A stretch of DNA of 64,000 nucleotides from assembly GCF_020991365.1 (NCBI RefSeq), contig NZ_JAJLRA010000011.1, positions 140,067-204,066 on the forward strand, written 5' to 3'. The position numbers were made by a program, and so were the translations under genes. Shown here piece by piece: positions 1 through 9,678 of this stretch. The stretch comes from Streptacidiphilus sp. ASG 303. Its GTDB lineage: Bacteria > Actinomycetota > Actinomycetes > Streptomycetales > Streptomycetaceae. The notes beneath the pieces were generated by a model. It saw only the letters and a program-made list of their open reading frames with translations, was not told the DNA's origin and made no database searches. Position 1 is the first letter of the stretch. Each line of letters starts with the position of its first letter.

Positions 1-141
1 AGTCCCGCGCCGCTGGCGGCCGGCCTGCTCGCCACGGCGGCGGCCCTGGCGTCCGGCGCCCCGTCCGGGGCGGCGGCGCCGGACGGCGGAACCCCCTGCG
101 CCCCCGCGCCGGGGGCCGTCCACGACGGCGGCCGCCGGTGA
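1..141 (+). CDS. C-terminal end of an unidentified protein (partial)
   Basis: The reading frame is open from base 1 to a TGA at 139-141, giving 46 residues rich in Ala, Gly and Pro with a short hydrophobic stretch near the window edge. Nearly every codon ends in G or C, as in the real genes nearby, which is the main support. No domain is recognisable, and the upstream part lies outside the window. It could be the tail of a secreted or membrane protein, but that is only a guess. Confidence 0.4.
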   Translation, partial: SPAPLAAGLLATAAALASGAPSGAAAPDGGTPCAPAPGAVHDGGRR

Positions 142-200
142 GGCCGGCGGGTGGTGCGGCCGGGCGTGCGGTCCGGGCCCTCCGGGTGGCGGGGGCTGGG

Positions 201-431
201 TCAGCCGCCGTGGTGCGGAGGCTTCTGGCTCAGGTACCACTCCAGGTCGCGGCCGCCGGAGGCGCGCGGGGCCGACTCGCCCCAACCCGCGTCCGTGTCG
301 TCGGAGGTCTGCCGGTCCAGCGGGTCGTCGAAGACCAGGCCGGCCGGGGGGCGGGGCCGCGACCGGTCCTCCCGGCGCGCCCGCGCCTCCTCCTGCCCCT
401 GCTGTCCGTCCCCGCCGCGGTCGTCGCTCAT
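201..431 (-). CDS. small conserved actinobacterial protein of unknown function
   Basis: This 76-residue protein is hydrophilic, acidic and arginine-rich at the N-terminus. It ends in a conserved-looking block with DPLD, DDTDAGWGE and a C-terminal WYLSQKPPHH. I recall very similar short proteins (DDTDxGWGE...WYL...PPHHG) as widespread hypotheticals in Streptomyces, with no assigned function. The ATG at 431 is preferred over in-frame starts further upstream because the upstream extension is low-complexity. There is no signal peptide or membrane segment. It lies downstream of hrdD on the same strand, but a terminator hairpin (579-611) separates them, so it probably has its own promoter. Confidence 0.6.
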   Translation of the reverse strand: MSDDRGGDGQQGQEEARARREDRSRPRPPAGLVFDDPLDRQTSDDTDAGWGESAPRASGGRDLEWYLSQKPPHHGG

Positions 432-578
432 GCTGCCGGTCCCGTTCGTGTCGTCCATGCCGTTCGTGCCGTCCGTACCGCCGTCGCCGCCCGCAGGGGC
501 CGGGCCGCCGGTGCGGGCCGCGGGCACCCCGGCCCCTCCGCTCCCCAGCCTAGGCGTCCCCTCGCCCCGGACAGCGCG

Positions 579-611
579 GAGCCCCGGTGCGCGGGGCGCG
601 CACCGGGGCTC
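579..611 (-). terminator. rho-independent-type hairpin downstream of hrdD
   Basis: A perfect 14-bp GC-rich inverted repeat (arms 579-592 and 598-611, 5-nt loop) begins 13 bp past the hrdD stop codon. It has no U-tract, which is usual for Streptomyces terminators. Confidence 0.7.
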
Positions 612-623
612 TCCGCAGGGCGG

Positions 624-1595
624 TCAGGCTGCCTCGAAGCCCGAGTGGTGGGCCATCCGCTTGAGCTCGGCGAGGGCGTGCTTCTCGATCTGCCGGATGC
701 GCTCGCGGGTGAGGCCGTGCTGCTTGCCCACCTCGGTGAGGGTGCGTTCACGGCCGTCCTCCATGCCGTAGCGGGAGCGGATGATGGACGCGGTCCGGTC
801 GTCGAGGCGGCCGATGAGGTCGTCCAGCTCCTCCCGGCGCAGCATCACCAGGACGGCGTCCTCCGGGGAGACGGCCGCCGTGTCCTCGACGAGGTCGCCG
901 AACTGCGTCTCGCCCTCGTCGTCGACCGACATGTTGAGGCTGACCGGGTCGCGGGCCCAGTCCAGCACGTCCTTGACGCGCTCCTCGGTGGAGCCCAGCT
1001 CGGCGGCCACCTCGGCGGGCTCCGCCTCGCGGCCCAGCTCCTTGGACTTCTCCCGCTGGACCCGGCGGATCCGGCCGAGCTCCTCCACCAGGTGGACGGG
1101 CAGCCGGATGGTGCGGGACTGGTCGGCGATGGAGCGGGTGATGGCCTGGCGGATCCACCACGTCGCGTAGGTGGAGAACTTGTAGCCCTTGGCGTAATCG
1201 AACTTCTCGACCGCCCGGACCAGGCCGGCGTTGCCCTCCTGGATGAGGTCCAGCAGGGGCAGGCCGCTGCGGGGGTAGCGTCGGGCGACCGCGACGACCA
1301 GGCGCAGGTTGGAGCGGATGAAGACGTCCTTGGCGCGGTCGCCGTCCTCGGCTATCGCCCGCAGTTCGTCCTCCCCGACGCCCTCCGGCAGGACGCCCGC
1401 GTCGAGCAGGTGCTCGGCGTAGACGCCGGCCTCGATGCGCAGGGACAGCTCGACCTCCTGGGCGGCGTCGAGCAGGGGGGTCCGGGCGATCTCGTCGAGG
1501 TACATGCCGACGAGATCGCGGTCGGCCTCACTGTTGGCCGGGCGGGCGGTGCGCGCCCGGTCGGCCTTGTCGCGAACGACGGCACGGGTGGCCAT
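624..1595 (-). CDS. hrdD: RNA polymerase principal-like sigma factor (group 2, HrdD type)
   Basis: This 323-residue sigma-70 protein has region 1.2 (DLVGMYLDEIARTPLL), a near-invariant region 2 (KFSTYATWWIRQAITR), region 3 (RTIRLPVHLVEELGRIRR) and a region 4.2 helix-turn-helix (LTEVGKQHGLTRERIRQIEK). It lacks the long N-terminal extension of HrdB. The N-terminus MATRAV and overall length match Streptomyces HrdD best. HrdD is a non-essential alternative of the primary sigma factor and recognises similar promoters. The ATG at 1595 has GGGAG upstream; longer in-frame starts lack this and run into the promoter. A SigR-type promoter lies 83-109 bp upstream, consistent with thiol-stress induction as known for hrdD in S. 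coelicolor. Confidence 0.88.
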   Translation of the reverse strand: MATRAVVRDKADRARTARPANSEADRDLVGMYLDEIARTPLLDAAQEVELSLRIEAGVYAEHLLDAGVLPEGVGEDELRAIAEDGDRAKDVFIRSNLRLVVAVARRYPRSGLPLLDLIQEGNAGLVRAVEKFDYAKGYKFSTYATWWIRQAITRSIADQSRTIRLPVHLVEELGRIRRVQREKSKELGREAEPAEVAAELGSTEERVKDVLDWARDPVSLNMSVDDEGETQFGDLVEDTAAVSPEDAVLVMLRREELDDLIGRLDDRTASIIRSRYGMEDGRERTLTEVGKQHGLTRERIRQIEKHALAELKRMAHHSGFEAA

Positions 1596-1677
1596 GCGTA
1601 CTCCCTTGCTTCCGGTGCCTGCTTGCCTTCCTGTGACGGCGCGGACCGGTCCCGGCCCCGCGTCGACGTAACGATTC

Positions 1678-1704
1678 AACGAGCAGAATCCGGACATCAT
1701 TCCC
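1678..1704 (-). promoter_or_regulatory. candidate SigR (thiol-oxidative stress) promoter of hrdD
   Basis: Reading the minus strand, GGGAAT (1704-1699) is followed by exactly 18 nt and then GTT (1680-1678). This is the SigR consensus architecture (GGGAAT-N18-GTT). Transcription would start near 1671, giving a leader of about 76 nt. hrdD is an established SigR target in S. coelicolor. Here the assignment rests on the perfect motif and its position. Confidence 0.75.
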
Positions 1705-1844
1705 AACGTTCCCGATTCCCCGGGGAGATGCAGTACCCTGCCGATCCTCCCCGGAAAGGTGGACGCGGAGTCACCTTCTGCTCACGATCGGTCGACCGGT
1801 TCCGTCCCGCGCAGGGCGCCTACCCCCGGCGCCCTCACCGCACG

Positions 1845-2498
1845 TCAGCTTCCGGACGGGTCGCGGCCGTAGTCCGCCAGCTTCGCGGCCGCCTCCTCCA
1901 ACTGCCCGGCGTCCAGGGTGCGGGGCAGTCCCGCGGCGCGGGTGCGCAGGTACACGTCGCAGAGCCACTCCAGCTGGAGCGCGAGCCCGTACGCCTCGGG
2001 GAGGCCGGCCGCCGCGGTCACGGCGCCGTGGTTGGCCAGCAGGCAGCCGCGGCGCCCGCCCGCCAGCGCCGCGGCCACCCCGGCGGCGAGTTCGGGGCTG
2101 CCGTAGACCGCGTAGGGGGCGATCCGCAGCGGGCCGCCGAACATCGCGGTGTAGTAGTGCACCGGCGGCAGCTGCGAGAGCCCGTCGAGGCAGGCGGCGG
2201 CGGTGGCCGCCGGCGAGTGGGTGTGGACGACCGCCCCGGCGCCGGTGGCGTCGTAGGCGGCCAGGTGGAAGGGGAGCTCACTGCTGGGCGGCAGCGGCGC
2301 CTCCACGGGGCTCCCGTCGAGCCGGTGGACGCCGACAAGTTCGGGGGTCAGGTCGTCGTAGTCCACGCCGCTGGGGGTGACCGCCAGCAGTCCGCCCTCG
2401 CGGACCGAGAGGTTCCCGGCCGTGCCGACGACCAGGCCGTCGGGCCGCAGCCGCCGGGCATGGCGGACGACCTGGGCGCGGGCCTCGGCGAGCAGCAC
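1845..2498 (-). CDS. class II aldolase/adducin family protein (fuculose-phosphate aldolase-like)
   Basis: This 217-residue protein covers a complete class II aldolase fold. It has the phosphate-binding GTAGNLSVR stretch near residue 25, SSELPFH with the catalytic Glu and a nearby His, the zinc-binding VVHTHS pair, and the later ANHG. Members cleave or epimerise sugar phosphates such as L-fuculose-1-phosphate with a divalent metal. No sugar kinase or isomerase lies nearby to name the substrate. The chosen start is a GTG with GGGGAG very close upstream, so the exact start is uncertain. It sits between hrdD and the phosphatase on the same strand, without obvious coupling. Confidence 0.85.
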   Translation of the reverse strand: MLLAEARAQVVRHARRLRPDGLVVGTAGNLSVREGGLLAVTPSGVDYDDLTPELVGVHRLDGSPVEAPLPPSSELPFHLAAYDATGAGAVVHTHSPAATAAACLDGLSQLPPVHYYTAMFGGPLRIAPYAVYGSPELAAGVAAALAGGRRGCLLANHGAVTAAAGLPEAYGLALQLEWLCDVYLRTRAAGLPRTLDAGQLEEAAAKLADYGRDPSGS

Positions 2499-2612
2499 GT
2501 CTCCCCCTGCGGGGTCGGGGCCCGTCGGCGGGGTGCGGGGGCCGGTCTCTGCGCAACTCCGGGCGCCGTCCCCGGGTTCCCCGGGGCCGGCCCGGTCCCC
2601 GCCCCCGTCCGG

Positions 2613-4466
<1,854 letters not shown>

Positions 4467-4652
4467 CTCTCCTCCTGCGGACCGCCGCAGCGGCGGTCCG
4501 GTCTGCGTGGCGGTCCGAGCGGCTGCCCGCCGTCGGCGGTCGGCATGCCTGCAGCCGGGGAACCGGCGGCGTGGGAACCGGCGGCCGGCTCCCGGCCCGC
4601 CGGGTGCCCGGCAGCCGGGGGGCCGGTGGCCGGGGGGCCGGCGGCCGGGGTG

Positions 4653-5684
4653 TCAGCGGTCGACGATGCGGTCGAAGTGCGTCGTGGTGTGGCGCAGGGT
4701 GGCCCGCAGCTCCTCGCCGACGGTCGGCGGGGCGGTCTCGCCGGGCACGAAGAGGAGGCTGACCTGCATGTGCGGCGGCTCGGCGAAGGCCGCCTTGCGG
4801 CCGGCCCAGGTGAAGGGCGACGGGGTGCGGTTCACGGTGGCGAGCCCCGCGCGGGCGAGGTTCTTGGCCCGCGGAGTGACACCCTGCATGTACTTCGGCG
4901 CCTCCAGCCCCACGCCGTGGGCGGTGCCGCCAGCCACGACCACCAGGTGGCCGTCGACCGGCGCCTTGAGCTGGCGGTAGCCGTAGCGGTCGCCCTTGGC
5001 CAGCGGGGTGACGTCCAGCACGGTGCCGCGGCAGTCCAGCGCGTCGTGGTCGCCCAGCCAGAGCCGGGTGCCGATACGGGGACGGAAGTCCAGGCCCGGG
5101 TGGAGTCCGCGCAGCCGGCCGATCTCGTCGGCGGACAGGTGGCTGACGTAGACGGCGGGGATCGGCAGTCCGGCGGCGGAGAGCCGCGTGACCCAGTCCG
5201 AGCACTCCTGCACGGGGTCGTAGTCGTCGGGACGGTCCAGCGGCAGGTGCAGGGCGAAGCCCTCCAGCCGCACGTCGTCCAGGGCGGTGGCCAGCTTGGC
5301 CACGTCGTCCTCGCCGATGCCGTGGCGGCGCATGCTGGTCATGCACTCCACCACGGCCCGGCGGCCGACCAGCGCCCGCACCCCGGCGACACTGCCGACG
5401 GTCCGCACCACGCGGCCGGGCAGCGGCACCGGGTCCTCACCGATCCGGTAGGGCGTGAGCACCAGGACGTCGCCGCCGAAGTACTCCACGGCCTCGGCCG
5501 CCTCGTAGGCGGTGCCGACCGCCAGCATCGGGGCGCCGAGCAGGGTGGCCTCCTCGGCCAGCCGGCGGTTGCCGAAGCCGTAGCCGTTGCCCTTGGCCAC
5601 CGGCACGAGGCCGGGGAACGCCTGCAGCACGGACTGCTGGTGGGCGCGCCAGCGGGCGGTTTCCACGTAGAGCGAGAGCGCCAT
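4653..5684 (-). CDS. alanine racemase-like PLP protein adjacent to femX
   Basis: This 343-residue protein matches the fold-type III alanine racemase family. The PLP lysine is K31 in PVAKGNGYGFG, and a later GDRYGYRQL corresponds to the GDRVGYG block that carries the catalytic tyrosine region. It is shorter than true Alr enzymes, and the barrel segments are divergent, so racemase activity cannot be assumed. It lies 63 bp downstream of femX on the same strand. An alanine-racemase-like gene beside femX is also the arrangement I recall in S. coelicolor, which suggests a role in cell-wall amino-acid supply or modification. The start ATG at 5684 has AGGAAGG upstream. Confidence 0.8.
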   Translation of the reverse strand: MALSLYVETARWRAHQQSVLQAFPGLVPVAKGNGYGFGNRRLAEEATLLGAPMLAVGTAYEAAEAVEYFGGDVLVLTPYRIGEDPVPLPGRVVRTVGSVAGVRALVGRRAVVECMTSMRRHGIGEDDVAKLATALDDVRLEGFALHLPLDRPDDYDPVQECSDWVTRLSAAGLPIPAVYVSHLSADEIGRLRGLHPGLDFRPRIGTRLWLGDHDALDCRGTVLDVTPLAKGDRYGYRQLKAPVDGHLVVVAGGTAHGVGLEAPKYMQGVTPRAKNLARAGLATVNRTPSPFTWAGRKAAFAEPPHMQVSLLFVPGETAPPTVGEELRATLRHTTTHFDRIVDR

Positions 5685-5747
5685 CCTGGTGTGCCTTCCT
5701 GCGGTGGAGACGGGGTGCGGGGAGACGGGGTGCGGGACCGCCGGCCG

Positions 5748-6881
5748 TCAGCGGGCGACTGCTCGACTCGTCATATACATGTCGAAGGCCTTCTGCAAGA
5801 CCTTGCTCAGCGGGAAGTCCCACTCGCCGAGGTACTCCGCCGCCTGGCCGCCCGTACCCACCTTGAAGCGGATCAGGCCGAAGAGGTGGTCGTCCTCGTC
5901 CAGGGTGTCGCTGATGCCCCGCAGGTCGTAGACGTGGGCGCCCATGGCGTGCGCGTCGCGCATCATCTGCCACTGGACGGCGTTGCTCGGCTGGACCTCG
6001 CGCTTGCGGCTGGTCGAGGCGCCGTAGGAGTACCAGACGTGGCTGCCGGTGCGCAGCATGGTGGTGGCCGCCAGCACCTCCCCCTCGTGCGAGGCGAGGT
6101 AGAGCCTCATGCTGTCGGGGGTCTCGCTGTTCATGGCCTTCCACATGCCCTGGAAGTACGACAGCGGGCGCGGGATGAAGTGGTCCCGCTCGCCGGTCTC
6201 CCGGTAGAGCTCGTGGAAGAGCGGCAGGTCCTCGAAGCGGCCCAGGTGGACCTGGACGCCGGCCTTCTCGCTCTTCTTGATGTTGCGGCGCCACTGCTGG
6301 TTCATGCCCTTGAGCACGTCGTCCATGCTGCGGCCGGCCATCGGGACCTGGAAGACGTAGCGCGGCTGGCCGGCGGAGAAGCCGCCGCCGTCCTCGTCGT
6401 CGTTCTGCAGCCAGCCCATGCGGCGCAGCCGGTCGACGACCTCGAAGGCGCGCGGTTCGTACGCGCTGGCCTCGACGTCGCGCAGCCGCTTGGCGGTCTT
6501 GCCCGCGATGGCCTGCTTGATGGTCTCGGCGTTCCAGCGGCGGATGACCACCGGCGGTCCCATCTTGACCGAGAAGGCCCCCTGCGCCTTCAGGTGCGCC
6601 AGCATCGGCTGCAGCCAGCGCTCCAGGTCCGGGTCGAACCAGTTGATCACCGGGCCCTCGGGCAGGTAGGCCAGGAAGCGCTTGAGCTTCGGCAGCTGCC
6701 GGTACAGCACCAGGCCGACGCCGACGAGGCGGTTCTGCTCGTCGAACCAGCCGATGGACTCAGGACGCCACTCGGCCTTCACGCCGCCCCACGCGGGCAC
6801 CTGCATGTGGCTGGCGGAGGGCAGGCTCTGGATGTAGGCCAGGTGCTCCTCGCGGCTGATGGTGCTCAGGCGCAGGCTCAT
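5748..6881 (-). CDS. femX: FemX-type aminoacyltransferase (peptidoglycan interpeptide bridge)
   Basis: This 377-residue FemABX protein consists of two GNAT-like halves and contains the typical WRRNIKKSEKAGV stretch around residues 198-210. A C-terminal block with MRDAHAMGAHVYDLRG and LFGLIRFKVGTGG is diagnostic for the family. FemX uses glycyl-tRNA to add the first branch glycine to the LL-diaminopimelate stem peptide in Streptomyces. In vancomycin-resistant S. coelicolor, VanK takes over this step on modified precursors. The gene probably forms an operon with the downstream racemase-like gene. The ATG at 6881 has GAGGAG about 10 nt upstream. Confidence 0.88.
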   Translation of the reverse strand: MSLRLSTISREEHLAYIQSLPSASHMQVPAWGGVKAEWRPESIGWFDEQNRLVGVGLVLYRQLPKLKRFLAYLPEGPVINWFDPDLERWLQPMLAHLKAQGAFSVKMGPPVVIRRWNAETIKQAIAGKTAKRLRDVEASAYEPRAFEVVDRLRRMGWLQNDDEDGGGFSAGQPRYVFQVPMAGRSMDDVLKGMNQQWRRNIKKSEKAGVQVHLGRFEDLPLFHELYRETGERDHFIPRPLSYFQGMWKAMNSETPDSMRLYLASHEGEVLAATTMLRTGSHVWYSYGASTSRKREVQPSNAVQWQMMRDAHAMGAHVYDLRGISDTLDEDDHLFGLIRFKVGTGGQAAEYLGEWDFPLSKVLQKAFDMYMTSRAVAR

Positions 6882-7004
6882 GGGTCGCGAGCTCCTCGTG
6901 CGGCAATGGTGATCGGTGTGAGCCTACCTGCCGCTGCCCCGGACCCCGTAGGGACGGAGGGGGCTTCTCCGCCGGGCGGGGCAAGCCCGGCGGCGGGGGG
7001 CGGC

Positions 7005-7475
7005 TCAGGGGACGACGGTGACCGGCCAGCGCCCGGCCTTGACCAGTCGCACCGCCACCGAGCCGACGATGCGGTGCCCGGCCCGCTCGGAGGCGCCGAC
7101 GACCACGGCGTCCGCCTTCAGCCGGTCGGCCGTCGCCACGATGCCGGTGTAGGGGTCGCCCGGGAAGGTGTGGAACTCCCAGCGGAAGTGGTCGGGGTCG
7201 CCGAAGCGCGCCACCGCCTGCCGGATGTACTGCAGCAGGTCGTCGGCGACCTGCCGGCCGGCCTCCAGGAGCGGGCCGCCCACGCCCGCGGCCACCGCGG
7301 ACGCCACCGGCTGGACGTAGACCAGGGCCAGCAGCGCCCCCTGCCGGCGGGCCAGGCCCGCGGCGTAGGCGGCGGCGCGCCAGGAGGAGTCGGAACCGTC
7401 CACCCCGGCCAGGATGGTCTTGGGACCGTCCATGCCGTACTCGAAGCCCTGCCCGCTGCCCGCTGCCTCAGCCAC
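7005..7475 (-). CDS. universal stress protein (single UspA domain)
   Basis: This 156-residue protein has one UspA domain: ILAGVDGSDSSWRAA at the N-terminal strand/ATP-binding loop, and a C-terminal VVVGASERAGHRIVGSVA segment. The spacing of the C-terminal glycine motif (G-x2-G-x9-GS) is altered, so nucleotide binding is uncertain. The predicted GTG start at 7475 has only a weak ribosome-binding site; an ATG 14 codons later is possible. It stands alone between femX and a TetR regulator. A second, tandem-domain stress protein lies at 42314. Confidence 0.8.
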   Translation of the reverse strand: MAEAAGSGQGFEYGMDGPKTILAGVDGSDSSWRAAAYAAGLARRQGALLALVYVQPVASAVAAGVGGPLLEAGRQVADDLLQYIRQAVARFGDPDHFRWEFHTFPGDPYTGIVATADRLKADAVVVGASERAGHRIVGSVAVRLVKAGRWPVTVVP

Positions 7476-7522
7476 GGGCCGAGCCTACCCGCGCGGGGGC
7501 CGCCGCACGGCACCGCACGGCC

Positions 7523-7556
7523 CCGGCACCGGCACCGGCACCGGCACCGGCACCGG
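7523..7556. repeat. hexanucleotide microsatellite (GGCACC)n
   Basis: About 5.7 uninterrupted copies of CCGGCA/GGCACC lie in the gap between the stress-protein start (7475) and the tetR stop (7720). The remaining gap is GC-rich, with short imperfect repeats and no gene. Confidence 0.8.
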
Positions 7557-7719
7557 ACGGTCCATGCACCGCGGGACGTCCGCCGCTCCGGCCGGGGTCG
7601 CGGCGGGGTCACGGCGGGGGCGGTCGGGCGGCGCGGGCAGGCGGCGCACGCGGACAGGCGGGTCGGCGGACAGTCGGGCCGGCGGCGCGGCCGGTCAGGC
7701 GGACAGTCGGCGCGGCCGG

Positions 7720-8352
7720 TCAGGCGGTCCGGCCGTCCGGGCCGGACCGCCGGGCGCGGCGCGGGCGGTACTCGACCAGGGTGAGGGCGAGGGAGACGTA
7801 CCGCTCGACGAGGTCGTCGACGGTCAGCTCGCCGTCGGGCCGGTACCACTGGGCGACGGCGTTGCACATGGCGATGACCGCCCGGCGGGCGTCGTCGGGG
7901 TACGGGGTGAGGAAGAGCGCGCGGGCCCGTCCGTCCTCGACCACGTCCTGGAACATCCGGGTGGCCTCGGCCCGCCTGCGGTGGAAGTGCGCCCGCTGCT
8001 CGTCGTTGAGGCTGCGGTCCTCGGTCAGCTCGACGGCGCTGCGGTCGCGCTGGCCGGCCCGGAAGCGGACGGTGGCCTCGACCAGCGCCTCCAGCCGCTC
8101 GGCCGGGTCGTCGCCCGCCCCGGCGAGGGCCGTGTCGCAGGCGCGGCGGTAGCGGTCCATGCCCTCGTCGAGCAGCGCGTGGAGCAGTTCCTGCTTGCCG
8201 CCGTAATAGTGGTACAGCGCGGAGAGGCTGACCCCGGCGCGCTGGGCGATGTCGCGGATGGAGGTGGAGCCGTACCCGCGCTCTGCGAACTCCTGGCGGG
8301 CGGCCTCCAGCAGGGCCCGGTGGCCCGCGGGCCGCAGGGTGTCGAGGTCCAT
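7720..8352 (-). CDS. TetR-family regulator of the adjacent acyl-CoA dehydrogenase operon
   Basis: This 210-residue protein has an N-terminal TetR helix-turn-helix (about residues 10-57: IRDIAQRAGVSLSALYHYYGGKQELL) and a C-terminal all-helical ligand/dimer domain. The C-terminus is Arg-rich. It is divergent from the acyl-CoA dehydrogenase gene. Two sites sharing CGTTCGA lie in the 138-bp intergenic region, one at each promoter, so autorepression and repression of the divergent operon are likely. An acyl-CoA is the probable ligand, by analogy with KstR/FadR-like TetR proteins; this is inference. The ATG at 8352 has GGGAAG upstream. Confidence 0.85.
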   Translation of the reverse strand: MDLDTLRPAGHRALLEAARQEFAERGYGSTSIRDIAQRAGVSLSALYHYYGGKQELLHALLDEGMDRYRRACDTALAGAGDDPAERLEALVEATVRFRAGQRDRSAVELTEDRSLNDEQRAHFHRRRAEATRMFQDVVEDGRARALFLTPYPDDARRAVIAMCNAVAQWYRPDGELTVDDLVERYVSLALTLVEYRPRRARRSGPDGRTA

Positions 8353-8383
8353 GGGCGCTTCCCGTCCCCGAGGTCGACAGCTG

Positions 8384-8403
8384 ATCGAACGTTCAGCATT
8401 CTA
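8384..8403 (-). promoter_or_regulatory. candidate operator and -10 of the tetR gene
   Basis: The 8-bp palindrome GAACGTTC (8387-8394) sits just downstream of a minus-strand -10 hexamer TAGAAT (8403-8398). It shares CGTTCGA with the second site beside the acyl-CoA dehydrogenase promoter. No convincing -35 is visible. Confidence 0.5.
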
Positions 8404-8428
8404 GGCGAGAAGAGGGCAGGGAGGGCTC

Positions 8429-8470
8429 TGGACAGCCCCAGGACCGATGGTTAGCTTAACAAGCGTTCGA
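8429..8470 (+). promoter_or_regulatory. promoter and candidate TetR operator for the acyl-CoA dehydrogenase operon
   Basis: TGGACA (8429-8434), a 17-bp spacer and TAGCTT (8452-8457) form a good vegetative promoter. A TTAACAAGCGTTCGA element (8456-8470) overlaps the -10 and start point, where a repressor would block transcription. Confidence 0.6.
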
Positions 8471-8490
8471 CCACCAGAAGGGACCACGTC

Positions 8491-9648
8491 GTGCGCCGCA
8501 CCGTTTTCAGCGAGGACCACGAGGCTTTCCGGGCGACCGTCCGCGAGTTCATCGCCAAGGAGGTCGTGCCGGTCTACCCGGAGTGGGAGAAGGCCGGCCA
8601 CGCGCCGCGCGACTTCTACCGCAGGCTGGGCGAGCTCGGCGTCTTCGGCATCGAGGTGCCGGAGGAGTACGGCGGCGCGGGCATGGGCGGCTTCAAGTAC
8701 CAGGCCGTGGTCACCGAGGAGACGATGCGCGCCGGGGTGAGCCTCGGCAGCGCGGGCGTCCACACCGGCCTGGTGCTGCCCTACATCCTGGAGTACGGCA
8801 GCGAGGACCAGAAGAAGCGCTGGCTGCCCGGCTTCGTCTCCGGCGAGATCATGACCGCCATCGCCATGACCGAGCCCGGGACCGGCTCGGACCTCGCGGG
8901 CATCACCACCCGCGCCGAGCTCTCCGCCGACGGCACCCACTACGTCCTCAACGGCGCCAAGACCTTCATCACCGGCGGCGTGCAGGCCGACCTGATGCTG
9001 GTGGTCTGCCGCACCTCCCCCGCCGGCCCCGAGGACCGGCGCGGCGGCCTGTCGATCCTCTGCGTGGACACGAGGTCCCCCGGCTACGCGGTGGGCCGCA
9101 AGCTGGAGAAGATCGGCCTGCGGACCTCCGACACCGCGGAGCTGTCCTTCACCGACGTCCGCGTCCCGGTGGAGAACCTGCTGGGCGAGGAGGGCCGCGC
9201 CTTCTCCTACCTCACCCGCAACCTGGTCCAGGAGCGGCTGGCCATCGCGGTGGGCGGCTACGCCTCGGCGCAGGCCGCGGTCGGCTTCGCCGTGCAGTAC
9301 GTCAAGGACCGGCAGGTCTTCGGCCGCACGGTGGCCGAGTTCCAGAACACCAAGTTCGTGCTGGCCGAGTGCGCCGCCGAGGTCGAGGCCGCCCAGTCGA
9401 TGGTCGACCGCGCCCTGGAGCTGCACGAGACCGGCGAGCTGACCCCGGCCGACGCCGCCAAGCTGAAGCTGTTCTGCACCGAGGTGTCCGCGCGGGTGGT
9501 CGACAAGTGCCTGCAGCTGCACGGCGGGTACGGCTACATCCTGGAGTACCCCATCGCGCGGCTATACACGGACGCCCGGGTGACCCGCATCTACGGCGGC
9601 ACCAGCGAGGTCATGAAGACCGTCATCGCCAAGTCCCTCGGCCTGTAG
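8491..9648 (+). CDS. acyl-CoA dehydrogenase
   Basis: This 385-residue flavoenzyme has the complete ACAD fold, including the FAD/substrate signature AMTEPGTGSDLAG, NGAKTFITGG and the C-terminal QLHGGYGY...RIYGGTSEV. The C-terminal IYGGT lacks the Glu of medium-chain enzymes. E248 in VQERLAIA sits where isovaleryl- and long-chain-type enzymes keep the catalytic base, so this subtype is likely, though the substrate is not fixed. It catalyses alpha,beta-dehydrogenation of acyl-CoA with electron transfer flavoprotein. It starts at a GTG with AGAAGGGA upstream and is followed after 30 bp by a thiolase gene, forming a beta-oxidation-type operon under the TetR regulator. Confidence 0.9.
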   Translation: MRRTVFSEDHEAFRATVREFIAKEVVPVYPEWEKAGHAPRDFYRRLGELGVFGIEVPEEYGGAGMGGFKYQAVVTEETMRAGVSLGSAGVHTGLVLPYILEYGSEDQKKRWLPGFVSGEIMTAIAMTEPGTGSDLAGITTRAELSADGTHYVLNGAKTFITGGVQADLMLVVCRTSPAGPEDRRGGLSILCVDTRSPGYAVGRKLEKIGLRTSDTAELSFTDVRVPVENLLGEEGRAFSYLTRNLVQERLAIAVGGYASAQAAVGFAVQYVKDRQVFGRTVAEFQNTKFVLAECAAEVEAAQSMVDRALELHETGELTPADAAKLKLFCTEVSARVVDKCLQLHGGYGYILEYPIARLYTDARVTRIYGGTSEVMKTVIAKSLGL

Positions 9649-9678
9649 GCCGCGGGGAACCCACGAGGAGGACCCCTG

